From Mycolicibacterium brisbanense (GTDB lineage: Bacteria > Actinomycetota > Actinomycetes > Mycobacteriales > Mycobacteriaceae): a stretch of 64,000 nucleotides of DNA. The position numbers and the translations under genes are program-made. Below the pieces are notes generated by a model. That model was not told the origin of the DNA. It saw only the letters and a program-made list of their open reading frames with translations, and made no database searches. This document shows positions 57,808 through 64,000 of this stretch, in pieces (position 1 is the stretch's first letter; each line of letters opens with the position of its first letter). Location of the stretch: positions 124,001 through 188,000 of the forward strand of contig NZ_BCSX01000051.1 of the NCBI RefSeq assembly GCF_001570425.1, written 5' to 3'.

Positions 57808-59312
57808 CCGGGCCGGACGATCCGGGCCCGCTCGAACCCGCCGTGGTCGATGCCATCGGTGCCGATCTGCGCGAGGCCGGCTACACCATCGACGGGGTCG
57901 CCGAACTGCTGGGCGAGCAGGCCAACGCGGCGCTCGGGCGTGGCGTGTGGTGGCCAGTGCTGCGGGCGACGCGCGCCGCTCCCGCCGGGCGGCAACGGCT
58001 CGCGGTGCTCATCCGGTTGTTCTTGCTGGGTGCCGAGGAACCGCACGAGCAGGTGCAGGCGGCCCTGCCGTCGACCCCGTTGGCGACACTGGCCGCCAAC
58101 GGCGTGCTGGAGATGTCCGGCGGCATGGTCCGCGCGGCGCTCGACATCCGCCCGCACAGTGACGGCGTGCGTGAGTTCTACGTGGTGTCCGATCAGGACG
58201 CGGCTCTGCGCAGTGGACCGTTGCGCCACGACCATGTGCTCGGCATCGGCGCCGCGTCCATGTCGCTGGCCCGAGCCGTCGTTCGCACGCCGGTGGGCCG
58301 GGCGCTGGACCTGGGCACCGGCTGCGGCATCCAGGCGCTGCATCTCGACGCGCATTGTGCCCAGATCGTGGCCACCGATACGAACAACCGGGCGCTCGCA
58401 CTCGCGGCGGCCACCGCCCGGCTCAACGGCATGTCGTGGGATCTGCGTGCCGGCAGCCTGTTCGAGCCCGTGGCCGGCGAGCGGTTCGACCTGATCGTCT
58501 CCAATCCTCCGTTCGTGGTGGGCTCCGGCGCCCGCGACTACATCTATCGTGACTCGGGGGTCGCCGGAGATGCCCTGTGCCAGAGCATCATCGAGCAGAT
58601 CCCCGATCATCTGAATCCGGGCGGAACAGCTCACATCATGGCCAATTGGATTGTGCGCGACGACGACTGGCGCGACCGGGTCCGCGGTTGGCTGGCCGGC
58701 ACAGGGCTGCATGCCTGGGTGGTGCAGCGTGAGCTGGCCGACCCCGTCAGCTACGTGTCGCTGTGGCTCTCCGACGCGGGTGAGACGCCGGAGCAGGCGG
58801 CCCAGCGCGGTGGTCCGTGGCTGGATTGGTTTGCCCAGCAAGGCATTACGGGTGTCGGCATGGGCATGATCGCGCTGCGCAAGCCGTACGGCGACGAGGC
58901 CCCCGAGCAGATTCTGGAAGAGATCACCGGCGCCGACGAAGCCGTGACGGGTCCAGAAGTGGACGCGTTCTTCGCCCGTCGGGCGTATCTGCGCAGCACC
59001 GATGACGACGCACTGCTGGGCGCGCGGCTCTCGACGGCGCCGGTGTTCCTGGAGGAACAGTTCCTACCCGGCCCCGACGGCTGGCAGTCGCTCGGAGCTG
59101 CGGTGCGCCGCCCCGGCGGCCCCGGCGCGATCATCGGTGTGGACGAGGTGCTGCGGGCGCTGATGGCCGGCTGCCGCGGTGAGGTCCCGCTCGGAACCCT
59201 CATCGCACTGCTCGCTGCGCATCACGGTGTCGATGCCGGCGCGCTGGCGCGCGCCGCGTTGCCCGAGGTCCGCGAGGCGATCGGGCGCGGCATCCTCTAC
59301 CAGGCGCAATGA
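57804..59312 (+). CDS. NPPF-type class I methyltransferase
   Basis: 502 residues from the TTG at 57804. The N-terminal part (1-160) is helical. The SAM domain has LDLGTGCGIQALHL and DLIVSNPPFVVGSG, an N-methylating motif on RNA, DNA or glutamine amides. The C-terminal third ends with an unassigned helical region. Probable rRNA or protein methyltransferase; target unknown. Confidence 0.85.
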   Translation: MTGPDDPGPLEPAVVDAIGADLREAGYTIDGVAELLGEQANAALGRGVWWPVLRATRAAPAGRQRLAVLIRLFLLGAEEPHEQVQAALPSTPLATLAANGVLEMSGGMVRAALDIRPHSDGVREFYVVSDQDAALRSGPLRHDHVLGIGAASMSLARAVVRTPVGRALDLGTGCGIQALHLDAHCAQIVATDTNNRALALAAATARLNGMSWDLRAGSLFEPVAGERFDLIVSNPPFVVGSGARDYIYRDSGVAGDALCQSIIEQIPDHLNPGGTAHIMANWIVRDDDWRDRVRGWLAGTGLHAWVVQRELADPVSYVSLWLSDAGETPEQAAQRGGPWLDWFAQQGITGVGMGMIALRKPYGDEAPEQILEEITGADEAVTGPEVDAFFARRAYLRSTDDDALLGARLSTAPVFLEEQFLPGPDGWQSLGAAVRRPGGPGAIIGVDEVLRALMAGCRGEVPLGTLIALLAAHHGVDAGALARAALPEVREAIGRGILYQAQ

Positions 59313-59417
59313 GGCCAGTTCGCCCGTCGAGTGCGCTGGGCTTGGCCCCGCCGATCGGATGGCGCACACCCATCGCGACGTGACCGAGGATTTCTCGGTA
59401 CTGATAGAGTTTTTCTC

Positions 59418-60017
59418 GTGGTTGGGTCTGACGCCGCACGGCCGGACGCCCGCAGCCGGCTGTTGGCGGTGGCGCGGCGGCGGTTCGCCGCCGACGGGGC
59501 GCTCGGCCCGACGCTCGACGAGGTGCGCCGTGAGGCGCAGGTCAGCGTCGGCGCCCTCTACCACCACTTCCCGGACAAACCCGCGCTCGCGGCGGCGGTG
59601 TACGCACAGGTGATGGCCGAATACCAGGCCGCATTCCTTGCCGCGCTGCGGGAGCACGACAGCGCTGAGCAGGGAATCCGCGGGGGCGTCCGGCAGCATC
59701 TGGAATGGGTTGCCGCACACCGTGGCGAGGTGCGCCTGCTGCTGGGCGACCGGCTGGACAGTGCCGAACTGCAGGAGGCCAACCGAGGCTTCTTCGCTGC
59801 GATCCGCGACTGGTGGCGTCCCCACCATACGTACGGAGCGCTGGTGGCCATGCAGCCGGGAGTGACTGCCGCGTTGTGGCTGGGCCCCGCTCAGGAATAT
59901 GCCCGTCACTGGATCACCGGCGAGGAAGCCGAGATCGAGGCCGGGATCATCGAGACGTTCGCTGATGCGGCGTGGGCCGCGTTGCGCGCCAAGCAGATCG
60001 AGGAGGATGCCCAATGA
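59418..60017 (+). CDS. TetR-family regulator
   Basis: 199 residues. HTH at 22-45 (TLDEVRREAQVSVGALYHHFPDK). C-terminal part has WLGPAQEYARHWITG. GTG at 59418 follows TAGAGT by 8 nt, a likely leaderless promoter. Overlaps the enoyl-CoA hydratase start by 4 nt, so it probably controls that pair. Confidence 0.9.
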   Translation: MVGSDAARPDARSRLLAVARRRFAADGALGPTLDEVRREAQVSVGALYHHFPDKPALAAAVYAQVMAEYQAAFLAALREHDSAEQGIRGGVRQHLEWVAAHRGEVRLLLGDRLDSAELQEANRGFFAAIRDWWRPHHTYGALVAMQPGVTAALWLGPAQEYARHWITGEEAEIEAGIIETFADAAWAALRAKQIEEDAQ

Positions 60018-60853
60018 GTCTGTACCGGGACATGATTGCTGACGGCGATGCGGCAGACGCGCCACAGCGGGTGCGTGTAGAGCGCCGCGACGACCGCGCG
60101 GTGGTCATCCTCGACGAGCCGGACAGGCTCAACGTGCTGTCGGCCCCGCTGGTCCGGCAGCTGCGGCGAGTGCTGGAAGAACTGGTGTCCGACAACGATA
60201 TTCGATCGGTCGTGCTGACCGGCACCGATCCGGGCTTCAGCGCAGGTGGCGACCTGCGGATGATGCGCACGGCCGTGCAACGCCAGGACGAGCCCGAGGG
60301 CACCGCGGACGTCTGGCGGTGGATCCGTCGGGAATTCGGTGGCATCGCACGACTCATCGCCGGATCCGACACGATCTTCGTGGCCGCCATCAACGGTCCG
60401 GCAGCCGGCGTCGGGCTGGCCTGGGCGCTGACCTGCGACCTGGCCATCGCCAGCGAGCGGGCCGTGATAGTGCCCGCCTTCGGCCGCCTCGGCCTGATCC
60501 CGGAGGTGGGCACCAGCTGGGCGTTGACGCGTCGGCTCGGGTATCAGGGGGCGCTCGCCTATTACCTGCGGGGCGATCACATCGACGCGCAGACGGCGCA
60601 ACGCCTCGGGCTCGTGCACGAGGTCGTTCCGCACGACCAGCTGCTCACCGTGGCCGACCAATGGTGTTCGCGCGTCGCGGCATTGCCGCCGCATGCGGTC
60701 TCGATGACCAAGCCGCTGCTGCGGACCGCCGCCGACGCCGGCTGGAACGATGCCCTGACGCTGGAGGAGTTCGCCGAACCGACGTGCTTCACCACAGGCG
60801 CGTTCGCCGACAGCGTCGAAACCCTGCTGTCGGGCGGTACCCGGTCGGACTAG
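60014..60853 (+). CDS. Enoyl-CoA hydratase/isomerase
   Basis: 279-residue crotonase-fold protein. Oxyanion-hole sites are FSAGGDLR and NGPAAGVGLAWAL. A Glu in LIPEVGTSWAL is in the catalytic region. C-terminal ATKxLL-like helix VSMTKPLLR. Likely acts on acyl-CoA in fatty acid or aromatic degradation. ATG start coupled to the TetR gene. Confidence 0.93.
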   Translation: MSLYRDMIADGDAADAPQRVRVERRDDRAVVILDEPDRLNVLSAPLVRQLRRVLEELVSDNDIRSVVLTGTDPGFSAGGDLRMMRTAVQRQDEPEGTADVWRWIRREFGGIARLIAGSDTIFVAAINGPAAGVGLAWALTCDLAIASERAVIVPAFGRLGLIPEVGTSWALTRRLGYQGALAYYLRGDHIDAQTAQRLGLVHEVVPHDQLLTVADQWCSRVAALPPHAVSMTKPLLRTAADAGWNDALTLEEFAEPTCFTTGAFADSVETLLSGGTRSD

Positions 60854-60877
60854 CCGCGCCGCTCGGCGGCCAGGGAA

Positions 60878-61660
60878 CTAGCTGCGGCGAGCCGTGGCGA
60901 TCAGGTATGGGCTGTCGAACACCACGTGACCGGTGTCCTCGACATGGCGGCCGAATGCCGATTCGAACGCGCCGAGCAACGCGGCGCGCTGTGCGTCGTC
61001 CAGCCGGCCCAGCATGTTGACGTGCATCGGTGATTCGTTGGTCAGAAAAGCCATTGCCGCGGACAGCGATTCGAACAGCCAGGTGTGGCTTCCGGTGCCG
61101 ATCGTGATGTCCTCGAAACCCTCCGAGAGCCGGGCCCGCAGCACGTCGGACCGGCCCCACTGGTCGGGGGAGTGGCCCGATGCCGGTGGCGGGCCCAGAG
61201 TCTCGACGATCGGAGTGAAGAACGGGCTGTCGGCATCGGGGATCCACGACGAGAACCCGAGAATGCCGCCGGGCCGCAGCAGCCGTGACACCTCGGCGAC
61301 CAGGCTGTCGGGCTCGACGAAGATGATGCCCATGTTCGACACCGCTGCGTCGAATTCGCCTGTGGCCAAACCAGTGTGCGCCGCGTCGCCGACCACCCAG
61401 CGGACGGCGTCGGCGCCGGGCTTGCCCTGTGCGATCGCGACCAGTTCGGCGGTGAGGTCCACGGCGGTGACCTGAGCCCCCAGGGCGGCTGCCGCGAGCG
61501 CTGCACTGCCGGTGCCGCAGGCCAGATCGACCACCGTGGCGTTTCCCAGCGGGTGCCTGCGATCGACGGCGGCCACCACTTGGCTGGCGATGCCCGCAAT
61601 GCGTTCGCCGACAGCTTCGTAGCGGCCTGCCGCCCAATCAGTGGAAGTGGAGTCTGACAT
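60878..61660 (-). CDS. Class I SAM-dependent methyltransferase
   Basis: 260 residues, small-molecule type. SAM motif I VVDLACGTGSAAL, motif II VTAVDL, post-I VVGDAAHTGL, and a UbiE-like LRPGGILGFSSW. Substrate unknown. Convergent with the hydratase gene. Confidence 0.87.
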   Translation of the reverse strand: MSDSTSTDWAAGRYEAVGERIAGIASQVVAAVDRRHPLGNATVVDLACGTGSAALAAAALGAQVTAVDLTAELVAIAQGKPGADAVRWVVGDAAHTGLATGEFDAAVSNMGIIFVEPDSLVAEVSRLLRPGGILGFSSWIPDADSPFFTPIVETLGPPPASGHSPDQWGRSDVLRARLSEGFEDITIGTGSHTWLFESLSAAMAFLTNESPMHVNMLGRLDDAQRAALLGAFESAFGRHVEDTGHVVFDSPYLIATARRS

Positions 61661-61702
61661 GACCCGAGCGTAGATGGCCGTAGGGTATTCGCCAGTGAGC
61701 GA

Positions 61703-62560
61703 TCATGGCTGGACGTAGCCCGGCGGGTTGGGAGTGTCGACCCACAGGTCCACGCCGAGATCCGAGCCGGGAACGCAGTCGTACACGGACAGGTCGGTGA
61801 CGCCGTTGGCGAGCAGCACGTCTTCACACAGCAGGCTCTGGCCGGTGTATTCGCGGGCGTCCTGGGTGAAGATGGTGTAGGCGGCGTCGGCGTAGACCGA
61901 GGGTTTGCGGGCCCGGGCCATCGCCTCGTCACCGCCGAGCAGGTTCTGCACCGCGGCGGTGGCCACCAGGGTGCGCGGCCACAGCGTGTTCGACGCGATG
62001 CCGGCTTCGCGCATCTCTTCGGCAATACCCAACGCGCACAGGGTCATCCCGAACTTGGCCATCATGTAGGCGGTGGGCTTGAGCCACTCGGACTCCAGGC
62101 GGATGGGCGGGGAGAGGGTGAGGATGTGCGGGTTCTCCCGACCCTTCATGTGCGGGATGCACGCTTGCGACACGGCGTAGGTGCCGCGGATCTGGATGCC
62201 GTTCATCAGGTCGAAGCGCTTGAGCGGCACCTCTTCGATGGAGCCGAGGTTGATGGCCGAGGCGTTGTTGACACACAGGTCGATACCGCCGAACTGCTCG
62301 ACGGCGGCGGCGACCGCGGCGGCCACCGAGTCACCGTCGCGCACATCGCCGACGATCGGCAGGGCTTGGCCACCGGCCTCCTCGATCTCCTTGGCCGCGG
62401 TGTAGATGGTGCCTTCGAGCTTGGGGTGTGGTTCGGCGGTCTTGGCGACCAGCGCGATATTGGCACCGTCGGCCGCAGCCTTCTTGGCGATTGCCAGGCC
62501 GATGCCGCGGCTGGCGCCGGAGATGAACATGGTTTTTCCAGACAACGAGGTGTGTGCCAT
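61703..62560 (-). CDS. Rv3224-like short-chain dehydrogenase (HSDL2-type)
   Basis: 285 residues. NADP motif ISGASRGIGLAIAKKAA, CVNNASAINLGSI, and catalytic YxxxK in PTAYMMAKFG; the usual catalytic Ser region reads ILTLSPP. Same family as the M. tuberculosis iron-regulated Rv3224. ATG at 62560. Substrate unknown. Confidence 0.92.
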   Translation of the reverse strand: MAHTSLSGKTMFISGASRGIGLAIAKKAAADGANIALVAKTAEPHPKLEGTIYTAAKEIEEAGGQALPIVGDVRDGDSVAAAVAAAVEQFGGIDLCVNNASAINLGSIEEVPLKRFDLMNGIQIRGTYAVSQACIPHMKGRENPHILTLSPPIRLESEWLKPTAYMMAKFGMTLCALGIAEEMREAGIASNTLWPRTLVATAAVQNLLGGDEAMARARKPSVYADAAYTIFTQDAREYTGQSLLCEDVLLANGVTDLSVYDCVPGSDLGVDLWVDTPNPPGYVQP

Positions 62561-62594
62561 GGGGCCACGATATGCGCCGGGTGGTCCCCGGCGG

Positions 62595-63491
62595 TCACAC
62601 TTGCCGATCAGCGGTGAGCCCGTGCAGCGCGGCCAGCACGTTGCCGATCACCGCCGAATCGTTGCCGGCCAGTCGCGCGGCCACCAGATCGACGCCGAGA
62701 GTATCGGGGCCCAGCGGCACGTAGGTGACTCCGGCGATGTCCAGCGCGGCGGTGGGGGCGGGCACGATCGCGACTCCGAGACCGGCCGCGACCAGCGTGA
62801 TCAGGGTCGAGGTCTCGGAGACCTCCTGGCGGATGGTGGGGGTGTAGCCGGCCTCGGCGCACACCGTGGCGACCAGGCTGCTCATCACCGACCTGCCGTG
62901 CCCCACGTGGCCGACGAAGGTGTCGTTGCGAAGGTCGCCGACGGCTAGTTCGTCGCGCCCGGCCAGCGGATGATCGGCGGGCAGGGCGACCAGCAGTCGG
63001 TCACGGCGCACGGTCTCGGTAATCAGGCCATCGCCGTCCACGGGTGGGCGGAGTAGCGCCAGGTCAATGTCGCCGGCCCGCAGGGCGCTCAGCTGGGCGG
63101 GGGCGAGCATCTCGCCGCGCACGCTGACCTCGACACCGGGCACAGACTCGCCCAGTGTGCGTACCAGGCGGGGGAGCAGGGAGTAGGTGGCGGAGCCGAC
63201 GCACCCGATCGTCACCCGGCCCTCGACTCCGGCGGCGATGCGCCGGGCCTGGGTTCCGGCCTCGTCGACAGCGTCGAGGATCTCGACTGTGCGGTGCAGA
63301 TATGCCCGCCCGGCGGGGGTGAGCTCGACGATGCGGGTGGTGCGGGTCAGCAGCGGGACACCGAGCTCGCGTTCGAGCTGACGGATCTGCTGCGACAGCG
63401 GCGGCTGGGCGATGTGCAGGCGTTCGGCAGCCCGCCCGAAGTGCAGCTCCTCGCCGACGGCGCGGAAGTACCGGAGGTGACGCAACTCCAC
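62595..63491 (-). CDS. LysR-family transcriptional regulator
   Basis: 298 residues. HTH in MELRHLRYFRAVGEELHFGRAAERLHIAQPPLSQQI. C-terminal type 2 periplasmic-binding fold for effector sensing. GTG start at 63491. Divergent from the thiolase at 63569, so it likely regulates that gene. Confidence 0.95.
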   Translation of the reverse strand: MELRHLRYFRAVGEELHFGRAAERLHIAQPPLSQQIRQLERELGVPLLTRTTRIVELTPAGRAYLHRTVEILDAVDEAGTQARRIAAGVEGRVTIGCVGSATYSLLPRLVRTLGESVPGVEVSVRGEMLAPAQLSALRAGDIDLALLRPPVDGDGLITETVRRDRLLVALPADHPLAGRDELAVGDLRNDTFVGHVGHGRSVMSSLVATVCAEAGYTPTIRQEVSETSTLITLVAAGLGVAIVPAPTAALDIAGVTYVPLGPDTLGVDLVAARLAGNDSAVIGNVLAALHGLTADRQV

Positions 63492-63568
63492 AGATTAGGA
63501 GGCTACAGATATTAATAGTGCAAATCTAGGTATTTCAGAATATGTGTGCAGGTGCCTACCGTCGAAGT
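63492..63568. promoter_or_regulatory. LysR/thiolase divergent control region
   Basis: 77 bp, clearly more AT-rich than the surrounding sequence. It has ATATT near 63509-63514 and AATAT near 63538-63543 as a wide dyad. Expected to hold the LysR T-N11-A type sites and both promoters; exact sites not resolved. Confidence 0.4.
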
Positions 63569-64000
63569 ATGAGTTCCGCGACCGATGTGGTGATCTGCAA
63601 TCCCGTCCGCACGCCGGTGGGCCGCATGGGCGGCGCGCTGGCGGCGCTCACGGCCGCTGATCTGGCCACCCTGACGCTGCGGGAACTCGCCGCCCGCGCC
63701 GGGCTCCGCGAGAACGACGTCGACGACGTCGTCCTCGGCAACGGTTACGCGAACGGCGAGGCGCCTGCCATCGGGCGGATCGCCGCACTGGACGCCGGAC
63801 TGGGCACCGGGGTTCCCGGTCTGCAGATCGACCGGCGCTGCGGTTCGGGCTTGCAGGCCGTTCTCTACGCCGCGGGCCAGGTGGCCACCGGCGCAGGCCG
63901 TCTGGTGGTGGCCGGTGGCGCCGAGTCCATGTCCAACGTCGAGCACTATGCCCTGGGGTTGCGCACCGGCGTCCGCCAGGGCGGCATCGAACTGCGCGAC
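63569..64000 (+). CDS. Acetyl-CoA C-acetyltransferase (thiolase), 3' partial
   Basis: The frame runs from ATG at 63569 to the right edge without a stop (144 codons), so the C terminus is missing. ICNPVRTPVGRMGGAL and the nucleophile Cys91 in DRRCGSGLQAVLYAAG are standard thiolase features, followed by VAGGAESMSNV. Probable degradative thiolase for beta-oxidation. Divergent LysR is the likely regulator. Confidence 0.93.
   Translation, partial: MSSATDVVICNPVRTPVGRMGGALAALTAADLATLTLRELAARAGLRENDVDDVVLGNGYANGEAPAIGRIAALDAGLGTGVPGLQIDRRCGSGLQAVLYAAGQVATGAGRLVVAGGAESMSNVEHYALGLRTGVRQGGIELRD

Overview
The window is high-GC DNA from a fast-growing mycobacterium (Mycolicibacterium, probably near M. 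smegmatis; genus firm, species inferred). Supporting evidence: near-exact MtrA and MtrB, LpqB, long HPF, SecA1, a DesA3-type desaturase with its reductase partner, PPK2, AroA and RsgA, in an order matching the M. tuberculosis Rv3256c-Rv3224 block. GTG starts, 4-nt start/stop overlaps and probable leaderless starts are also typical.

Layout. 1-7.4 kb: end of a TobH-like gene, manA, an FAD oxidoreductase, an APC permease, then the alkane-hydroxylase operon alkB-rubA-rubB-TetR with a good promoter/operator. 7.4-11 kb: ahcY, possibly preceded by a 22-codon leader ORF, then a tandem glycine riboswitch in front of a CycA-type permease. 11-15.3 kb: a CocE/S15 lipoprotein hydrolase, a zinc-finger membrane protein of anti-sigma type, and an unusual protein ending in five exact 51-residue repeats. 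15.4-23 kb: a metal/redox membrane cluster (DUF5134, PepSY-TM, CopD-CtaG fusion, small membrane protein, Cu+ P1B-ATPase) next to a SigC-like ECF sigma factor. 23-27.9 kb: tmk, mtrA-mtrB-lpqB.

27.9-40 kb: a 12-kb minus-strand accessory block between lpqB and the comF-like gene. It encodes a 1006-residue STAND/BTAD regulator, aldehyde dehydrogenase, ThDP 2-oxoacid decarboxylase, extradiol (VOC) dioxygenase, FAH-family hydrolase, MhpA-like hydroxylase, SigH-like ECF sigma factor, carboxymuconolactone-decarboxylase-family protein and a DUF4239-like membrane protein. I read it as a catabolic operon for an aromatic 2-oxo acid, with its own regulators. This is the best candidate for an undescribed system.

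40-64 kb: conserved core genes return: comF-like, hpf, secA1, an Rv3235-like gene, a BacA-type ABC transporter, a WS/DGAT-like acyltransferase, ppk2, and the reductase/desaturase pair whose two promoters carry the same double operator. Then TetR, two small exported proteins, rsgA-aroA, SRAP, an NPPF methyltransferase, TetR-enoyl-CoA hydratase, a methyltransferase, an Rv3224-like SDR, LysR, and the start of a thiolase running off the right edge. I saw no tRNA, rRNA, IS element, prophage or CRISPR array.
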